The translations under genes and the position numbers were made by a program. The notes under the pieces were generated by a model. That model was not told the origin of the DNA, did not search any database, and saw only the letters and a program-made list of their open reading frames with translations. Of a stretch of DNA of 64,000 nt, positions 8,506-18,681 are shown one piece after another (the stretch's first letter is position 1; every line of letters begins with the position of its first letter). Source of the stretch: Massilia sp. R2A-15. Lineage in GTDB: Bacteria; Pseudomonadota; Gammaproteobacteria; Burkholderiales; Burkholderiaceae_D. The stretch lies in assembly GCF_030704305.1 (NCBI RefSeq), contig NZ_CP131935.1, positions 2,666,001-2,730,000 of the forward strand, given 5' to 3'.

Positions 8506-10050
8506 CTACTGCTGCGGATTGACCCGTTCGGTCTTGGAATGCAGCTTGTTCAAGCCGGCGATGTAGGCCTTCGCTGAAGCCACGATAATGTCCGGATCGG
8601 CGCCGACGCCATTCACGATGCGCCCCGCATGCGACAGCCGCATCGTCACCTCGCCCTGCGACTGCGTGCCGTTGCTGATCGCGTTGATCGAGAACAGCAC
8701 CAGCTCCGCTCCGCTGGCCGCTTCCTTTTCGATGGCGTTGACCATCGCATCGACCGGCCCGTCGCCCTCGCCTTCGCACCTGAACTCCTTGCCGTCGATC
8801 GCGAACACCACGTTCGCATGCGGCATTTCGCCCGTCTCCGAGCGCTGCGCCAGCGAGACGAAACGGTAATACTCGCCCTCGTGCGCATGCTCCTCGTCCG
8901 ACACCAGCGCCATGATGTCCTCGTCGAAGATCTCGGACTTGCGGTCGGCCAGCTCCTTGAAGCGCGCGAACGCAGCATTCACCTCGGCCTCGGATTCGAG
9001 CTCGATGCCCAGCTCCTGCAAGCGCTGCTTGAAGGCGTTGCGCCCCGATAGCTTGCCCAGCACGATCTTGGTCGCGGCCCAGCCCACGTCCTCAGCGCGC
9101 ATGATCTCGTAAGTCTCTCGCGCCTTGAGCATGCCGTCCTGGTGGATGCCCGACGCATGCGCGAACGCGTTGGCGCCCACCACCGCCTTGTTCGGCTGCA
9201 CCGCAAAACCGGTGATCTGCGACACCATCTTGGATGCGGCGACGATCTGCGTGGTGTCAATCCCCAGCTGCAGCTTGTAGTAGTCCGACCGCGTGCGCAC
9301 CGCCATCACCACTTCTTCCAGCGCGGTGTTCCCTGCCCGCTCGCCCAGACCGTTGACGGTGCATTCGATCTGGCGCGCGCCGCCGATCATCACGCCGGCC
9401 AGCGAGTTGGCCACCGCCAGCCCGAGGTCGTTGTGACAGTGGACCGACCACACGGCCTTGTCGGAATTGGGAATGCGCTCGCGCAGCCGCTTGATGGTGG
9501 CGCCGAACACTTCCGGCACCGCGTAGCCGACCGTATCGGGGAAGTTGATGGTGGTGGCGCCCTCGGCGATCACGGCTTCGAGCACGCGGCACAGGAAGTC
9601 CTCTTCCGAGCGGCTGCCGTCTTCCGGACTGAACTCGATGTCGTCGGTGTGATTGCGGGCGAAGCGGATCGCCTGGATCGCCTGCTCGAGCACCTGGTCG
9701 GGCTCCATGCGCAGCTTCATTTTCATGTGCAGCGGCGAGGTGGCGATGAAGGTGTGGATGCGCTTCCTCGGCGCCGGCAGCAGCGCCTCGGCGGCGCGCG
9801 CGATGTCGCGGTCGTTCGCGCGCGACAGCGAGCAGACGGTGGAGTCCTTGATGACGGAGGCGATCGCGCGGATCGCTTCGAAATCGCCCGGCGAGGCGGC
9901 GGCGAAGCCGGCTTCGATGACGTCCACGCGCATGCGCTCGAGCTGGCGCGCGATGCGGAGCTTTTCGTCCCTGGTCATCGAGGCGCCGGGCGACTGCTCG
10001 CCGTCGCGCAGCGTGGTGTCGAATATGATGAGGCGGTTCGGGTCAGGCAT
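8506..10050 (-). CDS. leuA: 2-isopropylmalate synthase
   Basis: 514 aa from the ATG at 10050, chosen for TGGAG six bases upstream; an ATG nine codons earlier lacks a ribosome site. It catalyses the first step of leucine synthesis: acetyl-CoA plus 2-ketoisovalerate to 2-isopropylmalate. The TIM barrel carries [13 protein letters not shown] (residues 11-23), the metal-binding HCHND (204-208) and [17 protein letters not shown]. The C-terminal third is the LeuA regulatory dimer domain that binds leucine. It is the last gene of the minus-strand amino-acid block, 63 bp after pssA. Confidence 0.97.
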   Translation of the reverse strand: MPDPNRLIIFDTTLRDGEQSPGASMTRDEKLRIARQLERMRVDVIEAGFAAASPGDFEAIRAIASVIKDSTVCSLSRANDRDIARAAEALLPAPRKRIHTFIATSPLHMKMKLRMEPDQVLEQAIQAIRFARNHTDDIEFSPEDGSRSEEDFLCRVLEAVIAEGATTINFPDTVGYAVPEVFGATIKRLRERIPNSDKAVWSVHCHNDLGLAVANSLAGVMIGGARQIECTVNGLGERAGNTALEEVVMAVRTRSDYYKLQLGIDTTQIVAASKMVSQITGFAVQPNKAVVGANAFAHASGIHQDGMLKARETYEIMRAEDVGWAATKIVLGKLSGRNAFKQRLQELGIELESEAEVNAAFARFKELADRKSEIFDEDIMALVSDEEHAHEGEYYRFVSLAQRSETGEMPHANVVFAIDGKEFRCEGEGDGPVDAMVNAIEKEAASGAELVLFSINAISNGTQSQGEVTMRLSHAGRIVNGVGADPDIIVASAKAYIAGLNKLHSKTERVNPQQ

Positions 10051-10113
10051 GGCGGCTCCATTCAGCGTAATTGACATTACGCGAACGCAGCCGCCATCAA
10101 CCGGAGTGGAGGG

Positions 10114-10974
10114 TCAGCTGCGCTCGCTGTGATCGAGCGGTTCCTCGTCGGTCTGGATGATGCTCACCGGCTTGCCCTTTGCCAGGCGCCAGAGATACAC
10201 CGCATAACCGGATAAACCGTATAAAACAAAAATTGGCCACAGCACCTTCGGCGGGTCGATCGACACCAGCGCGAAGATCAGCGCGATCAGGAATACCGCG
10301 ATGAACGGCACCGACTTGCGGAAGTTCACGTCCTTGAAGCTGTAGAACGGCACGTTGGTCACCATGGTCAGGCCGGCGAACAGCGTGACGACGAACGACA
10401 CCCACGAGATGCGCGTGCCGATGAATTCGAGGTCGCTCATCATCATGATGTAGCCGGCCACCAGCGCCGCGGCGGCCGGGCTGGGCAAGCCCTGGAAGTA
10501 GCGCTTGTCGACCACTTCGATGTTGGTGTTGAAGCGCGCCAGGCGGCAGGCCGCGCCGGCGCAGTAGACGAAGGCGGCGATCCAGCCAAGCTTGCCCAGG
10601 CCATTCAGCGACCATTCGTACATCACCAGCGCCGGGGCCGCGCCGAACGACACCATGTCAGACAGGCTGTCGTACTGGGCGCCGAATTCGGACTGAGTGT
10701 TGGTCAGGCGCGCCACGCGCCCGTCGAGCGCGTCGAGGACCATGGCGACGAAGATCGCCCATACCGCGTGTTCGAAGCGCTGGTTCATCGCCATGACGAT
10801 CGCGTAGAAGCCGCAGAACAGTGCCGCGGTCGTGAACGCATTCGGCAGCAGGTAGATGCCGCGGCTGCGCATCGGATTGCCGGCCGCGTCGAGGCGGCGG
10901 CGTCCGAAGCGCGCCAGTTTTTTGGCGCCAGGCTTTTTGCGGCGGGTGAATGGGGTCATAGGGGTCCGTTTCAA
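10114..10974 (-). CDS. pssA: CDP-diacylglycerol--serine O-phosphatidyltransferase
   Basis: 286 aa integral membrane enzyme making phosphatidylserine from CDP-diacylglycerol and serine. The CDP-alcohol phosphatidyltransferase signature D-G-x2-A-R-x8-G-x3-D-x3-D is complete, starting at LDALDGRVAR near residue 82. About eight hydrophobic segments follow (for example WIAAFVYCAGAACRLARF). A basic N-terminus precedes the first segment. It lies upstream of leuA, as in Burkholderiales, but the phosphatidylserine decarboxylase gene often found next to it is not in this stretch. Confidence 0.95.
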   Translation of the reverse strand: MKRTPMTPFTRRKKPGAKKLARFGRRRLDAAGNPMRSRGIYLLPNAFTTAALFCGFYAIVMAMNQRFEHAVWAIFVAMVLDALDGRVARLTNTQSEFGAQYDSLSDMVSFGAAPALVMYEWSLNGLGKLGWIAAFVYCAGAACRLARFNTNIEVVDKRYFQGLPSPAAAALVAGYIMMMSDLEFIGTRISWVSFVVTLFAGLTMVTNVPFYSFKDVNFRKSVPFIAVFLIALIFALVSIDPPKVLWPIFVLYGLSGYAVYLWRLAKGKPVSIIQTDEEPLDHSERS

Positions 10975-11044
10975 GTAGGTCTCGCTGCTCGTGTTTACCC
11001 GCTTATTATAGTGGGCAAAGGATTAACATAGCGAACGCACAGTC

Positions 11045-11785
11045 TTACTTGAATTTCACCTTTCCCACGAGGCGCATCTGCAAGGTGGTTTCGCCCGGCT
11101 CGAAGGATGGCTCGGCGACGTCTTCCGCCATTTTGGCGCGCGCCATCATCTGCGGAGCCGAACCCGCCACTTCCACCCGATTAACGTAATTGCCCGACCC
11201 TTCGAAGTCGACGGTGTCGAGCACCGCGTCGCCCGGCTTGCGGCCCATCGCCGCGGCTATCGAAGCGATCCGTTCGTTCAGATTCTGGTAGGTGGCTGCG
11301 ATGCGCTGGTCGTCGAGCTTTTTCGTGGTGGCCGGCGACAGGCCAAACTGCAGGTTGTTCAGTGCGAGGACCTTCTGACCGGCGGCCACGGTCTTCGGCA
11401 AGCCGCCCAGGTTGGTCGTTTTCATTTCGACGTAATTGCCGACCCGCCAGCCAGTCGGCAGCAGCTTCGGCATCGTGCCGTCGGCCAGCGGCCGGCGCTC
11501 GGGATAAACGGGGTAAGTGTAGTAGCCCTGGGTCTTGATGGTGGCCTGCGGGTCTTCGCGGCGCAGGATCTCGAGGCCCTGCTTGATTTTCTGGTTGACG
11601 CGGGAGGCGGCCGCCGCCTTGTCCTTGTCCTGCTCCTCCACGCCGAAGGTCATGGTGGCCTGGTCGTTGGCGTGCTTGACCTCGCCGAACGCCGGCACCA
11701 CGACCAGGGTGCCGCTGGTCGATTGGGCGTAGGCCTGGGATGCCAGGACGAAGGTGGCGGCGATGATCAGTTTTGGTAGCGACAT
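11045..11785 (-). CDS. SIMPL-domain (DUF541) periplasmic protein
   Basis: 246 aa from the ATG at 11785, with GGGAGAA upstream and a signal peptide MSLPKLIIAATFVLASQAYA immediately after. The body has the SIMPL pattern: VVVPAFGEVKHANDQATMTF near the start, a central YTYPVYPER segment and GNYVEMKTTNL, then the C-terminal two-strand element. Family members are periplasmic or exported, and some are tied to oxidative stress resistance; the activity is unknown. It lies between ilvC (after a REP pair) and pssA, where related genomes may carry psd. Confidence 0.8.
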   Translation of the reverse strand: MSLPKLIIAATFVLASQAYAQSTSGTLVVVPAFGEVKHANDQATMTFGVEEQDKDKAAAASRVNQKIKQGLEILRREDPQATIKTQGYYTYPVYPERRPLADGTMPKLLPTGWRVGNYVEMKTTNLGGLPKTVAAGQKVLALNNLQFGLSPATTKKLDDQRIAATYQNLNERIASIAAAMGRKPGDAVLDTVDFEGSGNYVNRVEVAGSAPQMMARAKMAEDVAEPSFEPGETTLQMRLVGKVKFK

Positions 11786-11883
11786 AGTTGGTTCTCCCTG
11801 GGTTGGCAAATCAATATCAGGGAAGATAACCGGAAAACGCGGCCGGGCGCGCGGTTGTCATGAAAAGTTGCAAATTTTTATCG

Positions 11884-11974
11884 CCGTCGCCCCTGCGAAG
11901 GCAGGGGCTCATGCTGAGCGGGCGATCCGGCGAAGCATCTTCAGCATGGGTCCCTGCCTTCGCAGGGACGACAA
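11884..11974. repeat. Family B REP pair (head-to-head)
   Basis: Unit one (from 11885) reads GTCGCCCCTGCGAAGGCAGG then GGCTCATGCTGAGCG. Unit two is the reverse complement form, TTCAGCATGGGTCCCTGCC then TTCGCAGGGACGAC. Each unit folds into a hairpin. The pair separates ilvC from the SIMPL gene and may stabilise or terminate the ilv mRNA. Confidence 0.85.
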
Positions 11975-11983
11975 CCTTTAATG

Positions 11984-13527
<1,544 letters not shown>

Positions 13528-13528
13528 G

Positions 13529-15256
13529 TTAGAGGTCCTCCGATCCGAGCAGCATTTCGGACAGGCCCTTGCCCGCCTTGACCATCGGCCAGACGTTTTC
13601 GGCCTGGTCGGTGATGAAGTTCATGAATACCAGCCGGTCCTTCATCGCGAACGCCTCCTTCAAGGCGCCTTCGACGTCGCCCGGCTTTTCGATCTTCATG
13701 CCGACGTGGCCGAACGATTCGGCCAGCATCGAGAAGTCCGGCAGCGAGTCCATGTACGACTCCGAATAGCGGCCGCCGTAGTCGATCTGCTGCCATTGGC
13801 GCACCATGCCGAGCGAGCGGTTATTGAGCAGGATGATCTTCGGCGTCAGGTTGTACTGCTTGCAGGTCGCGAGCTCCTGGATGTTCATCTGGATCGAGCC
13901 TTCGCCGGTGATGCAGGCGACGGTGGCGCCGGGATTGGCCATCTGCACGCCCATCGCGTACGGCAGGCCGACGCCCATCGTGCCCAGGCCGCCGGAATTG
14001 AGCCAGCGGCGCGGCTTGTCGAACGGGTAGTACTGCGCAGCCCACATCTGGTGCTGGCCGACGTCGGACGTGATGAAGGCGTCGCCCTTGGTGACTTCCC
14101 ACAGCTTCTGCACCACCGACTGCGGCTTGATGACCAGGTCGGAGTCCTGGAATTTCAGGCAGTCGCGCGCGCGCCATTCGCCGATCTGCTTCCACCAGTC
14201 CATCAGCGGCGCCGCATTCGGCTTCGCTTCGGCGGCGTCGAGCTGCGCGAGGAATTCGATCAGCACGTCCTTGACGTTGCCCACGATCGGAATGTCGACC
14301 TTGACGCGCTTGGAAATCGACGACGGGTCGATGTCGACGTGGATGATCTTGCGCGGGTGCGAGGCGAAGTGCTTGGGGTTGCCGATCACGCGGTCGTCGA
14401 AGCGAGCGCCGATCGCGATCAATACGTCGCAGTGCTGCATCGCCATGTTCGCTTCGTAGGTGCCGTGCATGCCGGGCATGCCGACCCACTTGTCGGACGA
14501 GGAGCGGTAGCCGCCCAGTCCCATCAGCGTATTGGTGACCGGGAAGCCCAGCTTGTCGACCAGCTTGTTCAGTTCGGGCGCCGCGTTGGCCAGAATGACG
14601 CCGCCGCCGGCGTAGATCATCGGCCGCTCGGCCTGCAGCAGCAGCTGGACCGCCTTGCGGATCTGGCCCGAGTGGCCCTTGTCGACCGGCTTGTACGAGC
14701 GCATCTCGATATCCTTCGGATAGTCGTAGGCGCACTTGTGCATGCTGATGTCCTTCGGGATATCGACCAGCACGGGGCCGGGCCGGCCGGTGCGGGCGAT
14801 GAAGAAGGCCTTCTTGATCGTCGCGGCCAGGTCCTTGACGTCCTTGACCAGGAAGTTGTGCTTGACCACCGGGCGGGTGATGCCGACCGTGTCGCACTCC
14901 TGGAACGCGTCCTGGCCGATCGCGTGGCTCGGCACCTGGCCCGAGATGACGACCATCGGGATCGAGTCCATGTAGGCGGTCGACAGGCCGGTGACGGCAT
15001 TGGTGACGCCCGGGCCGGACGTGACGAGGGCGACGCCGACCGTGTTGGAGCTGCGTGAATACGCGTCGGCGGCATGGATAGCGGCCTGTTCGTGGCGGAC
15101 CAGGATGTGCTGGAATTTGTCCTGCTTGAAGATGGCGTCGTAGATGTACAGCACTGCGCCACCGGGGTAGCCGAAGACGTGCTTGACGCCTTCTTCCGCC
15201 AGGCAGCGGACGACTATCTCAGCGCCCGTGATGGGAGCTGCTGCTTCGTTGTTCAT
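13529..15256 (-). CDS. ilvI: Acetolactate synthase large (catalytic) subunit
   Basis: 575 aa ThDP/FAD enzyme condensing pyruvate with pyruvate or 2-ketobutyrate. The catalytic glutamate is in LVRHEQAAIHAADAYSR (about residue 55). The ThDP-binding segment is GEGSIQMNIQELATCKQYNL, where GEGS replaces the textbook GDGS, as is usual in Burkholderiales. It also has the SGPGVTNAVTGLSTAYMDS stretch. GAAAGGA precedes the ATG. First gene of the operon, behind a 477-bp leader shared with a divergent sigma factor gene. Could equally be named ilvB. Confidence 0.97.
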   Translation of the reverse strand: MNNEAAAPITGAEIVVRCLAEEGVKHVFGYPGGAVLYIYDAIFKQDKFQHILVRHEQAAIHAADAYSRSSNTVGVALVTSGPGVTNAVTGLSTAYMDSIPMVVISGQVPSHAIGQDAFQECDTVGITRPVVKHNFLVKDVKDLAATIKKAFFIARTGRPGPVLVDIPKDISMHKCAYDYPKDIEMRSYKPVDKGHSGQIRKAVQLLLQAERPMIYAGGGVILANAAPELNKLVDKLGFPVTNTLMGLGGYRSSSDKWVGMPGMHGTYEANMAMQHCDVLIAIGARFDDRVIGNPKHFASHPRKIIHVDIDPSSISKRVKVDIPIVGNVKDVLIEFLAQLDAAEAKPNAAPLMDWWKQIGEWRARDCLKFQDSDLVIKPQSVVQKLWEVTKGDAFITSDVGQHQMWAAQYYPFDKPRRWLNSGGLGTMGVGLPYAMGVQMANPGATVACITGEGSIQMNIQELATCKQYNLTPKIILLNNRSLGMVRQWQQIDYGGRYSESYMDSLPDFSMLAESFGHVGMKIEKPGDVEGALKEAFAMKDRLVFMNFITDQAENVWPMVKAGKGLSEMLLGSEDL

Positions 15257-15733
15257 GATACATTCCTTTCAAGACCCATTGGGAGGTGATCGGATGCTCT
15301 TTCCTAACGAAATTCGCGTTGCGCGACAGTGCTCAGGCTTCCCTTCTCTCTGCGGTCACGGCGATCTTTCACGACACCGTAGGGTCGTTACAAACCGGCG
15401 CTGGGCGCAACTCGTTTGGCGTGAGTTTCTGTAGCGATTGAGCGAACCTCTCGTGCTTGTGGCACGGGTCAGAGCAAACTGCCTACATATGAAAGCGCGT
15501 CATGTCGATGTTGGCCTTGTGTGCCGGTCACGACCTGACCATAGAGCTTCGGGATGTCAAAGCGTTCCTCACCTTACTGCGTTGCACCATTTTGGTCAAG
15601 GACCAAATTAGCGAAAATGCCACCCGGGCGCCGGAATGGCGCGAAAAGCAAGCAAAACGGCCCGTTATTTGCTAGGATGCCTCAGTTTTTCACTGAAGCA
15701 TTATTGGCGTAAAGACGCCCTTCCCCGTCCAGC
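15257..15733. promoter_or_regulatory. Divergent control region, ilvI / sigma factor
   Basis: 477 bp without a gene. At 15591-15607 lies a clean dyad TTTGGTC-aag-GACCAAA. Overlapping it at 15583-15598 is TGCACCATTTTGGTCA, which matches the left half and spacing of the NtrC enhancer-type site (TGCACCA-N-TGGTGCA) but not its right end. No leucine/isoleucine/valine-rich leader peptide can be read on the ilv strand, so attenuation by ribosome stalling is not supported. The promoter itself was not resolved. Which regulator uses the dyad is unknown. Confidence 0.5.
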
Positions 15734-16303
15734 ATGGCCACAGACAAAGAATTATCCGACTTCCTCGAACATGTCGAGCGGCGTGCTTTCAAGCAGGCCG
15801 TGTACGCCGTGCGCAAGGACGAGGCCGCTCTCGACATCGTGCAGGACGCGATGATCAAGCTTGCCGAAAAATATGGCGACAAGCCGGCGGCCGAATTGCC
15901 GATGCTGTTCCAGCGGATTTTGCAGAACACCATCCTCGATTTCTTCCGGCGCGAGAAGGTGCGCAACACCTGGGTCAGCCTGTTCTCGGGCATGGGCCGG
16001 CGCGATAACGACGATGACGACTTTGATATACTCGAATCGCATGAAGCGGAGGAAGGATCGGCCGCCGCGGAGTCGAGCGCGGACCAGGTCGAGCGCCAGC
16101 AGACCCTGGCCCTGATCGAGGCGGAGGTACAAAAACTGCCCGCGCGTCAACGGGAAGCGTTCCTTATGCGTTATTGGCAGGACATGGACGTGGCTGAAAC
16201 GGCCGAAGCGATGGGGTGTTCAGAAGGCAGCGTCAAGACACACTGTTCGCGGGCGACCCATACCCTCGCCGAATCGCTGAAAGCCAAGGGATTAAAATTA
16301 TGA
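15734..16303 (+). CDS. RNA polymerase sigma-70 family factor, ECF-like
   Basis: 189 aa. Region 2 lies at about 20-75 (AYAVRKDEAALDIVQDAMIK through ILDFFRREKVRN). An acidic linker follows (RRDNDDDDFDILESHEAEEG). Region 4 lies at about 125-185 (ALIEAEVQKLPARQREAFLM, then WQDMDVAETAEAMGCSEGSV). This is the layout of extracytoplasmic-function factors, and its C-terminus overlaps by ATGA the next gene, a one-span membrane protein that could act as an anti-sigma factor. Target promoters unknown. Conserved in Oxalobacteraceae/Burkholderiales in this neighbourhood, as far as I recall. Confidence 0.88.
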   Translation: MATDKELSDFLEHVERRAFKQAVYAVRKDEAALDIVQDAMIKLAEKYGDKPAAELPMLFQRILQNTILDFFRREKVRNTWVSLFSGMGRRDNDDDDFDILESHEAEEGSAAAESSADQVERQQTLALIEAEVQKLPARQREAFLMRYWQDMDVAETAEAMGCSEGSVKTHCSRATHTLAESLKAKGLKL

Positions 16304-16692
16304 ATACCGACGACATCAATTTCGCGTACAAAGTACGCCATGCGCTCAACGACAACCTGGACAATCTGCCGGCATCGACGGCCGATCGCCTCGCTTCGGC
16401 CCGCAAGCTGGCCGTTTCCCGCAAAAAGGCGCACGCGCCCGTCAAGGTATCCCAGCGCGTCCTGGCCGGCAATATCGGTTCGTTCTTCTCGTTTTCCTCG
16501 CTCGGCCGCGCCGGCGTGGTGATCCCGCTGCTGGCCCTGGTGGCCGGCCTGGCGGGCGTGTACCAATACGAAGAAGAGAAGCATATCGCCGAAATCGCCG
16601 AACTCGATGCCGCCGTGCTGTCCGACGAACTGCCCCTGACCGCCTACCTGGATCACGGTTTCAACGCCTACCTGGCGCAGCGCGGTCAATAA
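16300..16692 (+). CDS. DUF3619 single-span membrane protein, candidate sigma-factor partner
   Basis: 130 aa. The ATG at 16300 overlaps the sigma factor stop (ATGA), so the two are translationally coupled. The N-terminal cytosolic part (NFAYKVRHALNDNLDNLPAS ... RLASARKLAVSRKKA) is followed by one transmembrane segment, VVIPLLALVAGLAGVYQYEE (about 70-88), and an acidic tail (IAEIAELDAAVLSDELPLTA) predicted outside the cytosol. This topology and the coupling fit a regulator of the sigma factor. No zinc-binding anti-sigma motif (HxxxCxxC) is present, so the role is inference. Confidence 0.7.
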   Translation: MNTDDINFAYKVRHALNDNLDNLPASTADRLASARKLAVSRKKAHAPVKVSQRVLAGNIGSFFSFSSLGRAGVVIPLLALVAGLAGVYQYEEEKHIAEIAELDAAVLSDELPLTAYLDHGFNAYLAQRGQ

Positions 16693-16693
16693 G

Positions 16694-17383
16694 GTGGCGC
16701 GCGATTTGTTGATGTCCTCTTTGAAATCGGCGGCCGTGTTCGCGCTGGCCGCCACCGTCGCCTCGTTCGCCGGCGCCCAGGCGCCAGTCGCCGCCCCGTC
16801 CCCCGCCCCTGCTGCCGCCGTCAAGACGGCTCCAGCGAAAGCGCTCGACAAGCCGCTGTGGGCGAGCCTGTCGCCCGCGCAGAAAGTCGCGCTCGAGCCG
16901 CTGGCCGTTGAATGGGACAAGATGGAAGGCGTGCGCAAGCACAAGTGGCTGGAAATCGCCAACCGCTTTTCCTCGATGAAGCCGGATGAGCAGGCCCGCA
17001 TGCACGAAAAAATGCGCGAGTGGGTCCAGATGACTCCCGAGCAGCGCCGCCTGGTGCGCGAGAACTACACGCGCGCCAAGCGGATCGATGCAACGCAGAA
17101 GTCCGAGCAGTGGGAAAAATATCAGCAGCTGCCGGAAGAACAGAAGCAAAAGCTCGCCGCCGAAGCGGCCGCCGCGCGCACCAAGAAGCAGCTGACCAAC
17201 CTGCCGCCGCCGGCGCAGGCGGGCGCAAAGACGGTCGCGCCGATCAAGCGTTCGGTGCCGCCGGCAGCTGCCTGCCCGGCCGGCACCATGATCAATACTG
17301 CCGCCTCGACGCCGCCGTGCGTCGCCGCGCCGGCCACTCCACCGCCGGGTTCGCCGGCCGCACCAGCGCCAAATGTCAAATAG
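16694..17383 (+). CDS. DUF3106 exported protein
   Basis: 229 aa with a GTG start at 16694, one base after the previous stop; an ATG at 16712 would also leave the signal peptide intact (SLKSAAVFALAATVASFAGA). The core repeats the DUF3106 motif: LWASLSPAQKVALEPLAVEW, KHKWLEIANRF, WVQMTPEQRRLVRENY and WEKYQQLPEEQKQKLA. The last third is Pro/Ala-rich with two Cys (ACPAG, PPCVA). It is probably periplasmic; function unknown. Same transcription unit as the sigma factor. Confidence 0.75.
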   Translation: MARDLLMSSLKSAAVFALAATVASFAGAQAPVAAPSPAPAAAVKTAPAKALDKPLWASLSPAQKVALEPLAVEWDKMEGVRKHKWLEIANRFSSMKPDEQARMHEKMREWVQMTPEQRRLVRENYTRAKRIDATQKSEQWEKYQQLPEEQKQKLAAEAAAARTKKQLTNLPPPAQAGAKTVAPIKRSVPPAAACPAGTMINTAASTPPCVAAPATPPPGSPAAPAPNVK

Positions 17384-17891
17384 CAAGCCGCCGATCGCCA
17401 CGCCCACCGTCAAACGCCGTCTGATCTCCATGGTATATGAAGCCTTCCTGCTGACCGCAGTGGAGGCCTTGGCAATCTTCATTTATCTCGTCGCGACGCG
17501 CCTGCAGCACACGCCGGCGATCGACCACGGCCGCAACGCCGTGTTCTTCCTGGTGGCCGCGGCGTACTTCATCCACGCGTGGTCGGGCAGCGGGCATACG
17601 CTGGCCATGAAGACCTGGCGCATCAAGGTGGTCAAGCTGGGATACGCGAAGGTGCCACTGCGCGCGGCGGCGATCCGCTACCTGATGGCGTGGGGATGGT
17701 TCCTGCCGGCGCTGGTGGTGTGCTACGTGTTCGGGCTGAAGACCACCGGACAGGTGGGGAGCGCGATTGCCATCGGCGCCGTGGCGTGGGGACTGACGGC
17801 GTTCCTCGACAAGGACCGGCAGTTCTTGCACGATAAGGTTGCGGGGACGCGGCTGATTCAGCTGCCGAAGGCTAACGCTAATTCAGTATAG
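17373..17891 (+). CDS. RDD family membrane protein
   Basis: 172 aa, overlapping the DUF3106 gene by 11 bp. Four hydrophobic segments are visible: FLLTAVEALAIFIYLVA, AVFFLVAAAYFIHAW, WFLPALVVCYVFGL and AIAIGAVAWGLTAFL. RDD marks occur at KRRLISMVYEAFLL (the first Asp replaced by Glu) and DKDRQFLHDKVAGTRLI. Function of the family is mostly unknown, with some members linked to ion exchange. The last codons and the TAG stop lie in a family B REP, so the C-terminus ANANSV may be partly repeat-derived. Confidence 0.8.
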   Translation: MSNSKPPIATPTVKRRLISMVYEAFLLTAVEALAIFIYLVATRLQHTPAIDHGRNAVFFLVAAAYFIHAWSGSGHTLAMKTWRIKVVKLGYAKVPLRAAAIRYLMAWGWFLPALVVCYVFGLKTTGQVGSAIAIGAVAWGLTAFLDKDRQFLHDKVAGTRLIQLPKANANSV

Positions 17892-17964
17892 GCTCCTGCC
17901 TTCGCAGGAGCGACGGTTTCAAGGTTGTCGTTCCTGCGAAGGCAGGAACCCATACCGAGCGTGC
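17881..17964. repeat. Family B REP pair
   Basis: Inverted unit TTCAGTATAGGCTCCTGCC with TTCGCAGGAGCGACGG (17882-17916) and direct unit GTCGTTCCTGCGAAGGCAGG with AACCCATACCGAGCGTGC (17927-17964). It lies between the convergent RDD and pseudouridine synthase genes. It supplies the stop codon of the first and abuts the stop of the second. Confidence 0.85.
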
Positions 17965-18681
17965 TTAGAAGCGCTCGTACTCGTGCAGATAGCGCCACTG
18001 CCCCACCGGCAGGCTGGCCATCGAAATCCGGCCCACGCGAATCCGCCGCGTCGACACAATATTCAGTCCCACCATCCGGCACATGTGCAGCAGCTGCCCC
18101 GGCTTGATGCCCTTGCCCGCAAACCGCAGGCGCGTCTCGTTCTGCCAGCTGGCCTTCATCGGCGGGATCTCCTTGCCGTTGAACGAGAGCCCATGATTGA
18201 GCAGCGCCAGCCCGCCTTCGCGGATATCGCCCGCCACTTCGACGATGAACTCCTGCTCGACGCGAACGCCCTCGGTGACCAGCTTGCGCGCCACGCGGAA
18301 GTCCTGCGTGTACACCACCAGTCCGCTGGCCTTGGCGTCGAGCGGCGTCGCCAGGGTCAGGTGGGCCAGGTGACGCTTGAGGAAGCGCTGGTTGCCGTGA
18401 TCGGCCGGCAGCAAGGTCTCGGCCGACAGCAGCTTCACCGCCTCTTCCGCATCCACGCCCGCCGGCTTGTTCAGCAGGATCGTCACTGGCGCCAGATCGA
18501 GCAGCGTGGCGTCCGGATGCAGCACCACTTCCTGCTCGTCCGCCACGCGGGCGCCCGCCTCCTCGACCACCGCGCCATCGACGATGACCCAGCCTCCGGC
18601 GATGTATTTGTCCGCTTCGGCGCGCGAGCACGGCACCATTTCGGCGACGCGCTTGGCGAGGCGGATTGTGTTATCGGTCAT
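17965..18681 (-). CDS. RNA pseudouridine synthase, RsuA/RluF family
   Basis: 238 aa from the ATG at 18681, which overlaps the ltaE stop (ATGA). An N-terminal S4 RNA-binding domain (RLAKRVAEMVPCSRAEADKY then IAGGWVIVDG, about 7-60) precedes the synthase domain. The catalytic Asp sits in ATPLDAKASGLVVYTQD (about 130). A basic loop KPGQLLHMCRMVGLNIV completes the family pattern. It would isomerise a specific uridine in rRNA or tRNA. The ASG context rather than RLDxxTSGLL points toward the RluF-like branch; the target base is not assignable. Confidence 0.85.
   Translation of the reverse strand: MTDNTIRLAKRVAEMVPCSRAEADKYIAGGWVIVDGAVVEEAGARVADEQEVVLHPDATLLDLAPVTILLNKPAGVDAEEAVKLLSAETLLPADHGNQRFLKRHLAHLTLATPLDAKASGLVVYTQDFRVARKLVTEGVRVEQEFIVEVAGDIREGGLALLNHGLSFNGKEIPPMKASWQNETRLRFAGKGIKPGQLLHMCRMVGLNIVSTRRIRVGRISMASLPVGQWRYLHEYERF

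Noticed and set aside
15257-15600. Branched-chain leader peptide for ilv attenuation
   Set aside because: Short frames on the ilv strand (for example one starting MVQRSKVRN) are not enriched in Leu, Ile or Val, and no terminator/antiterminator pair was evident.
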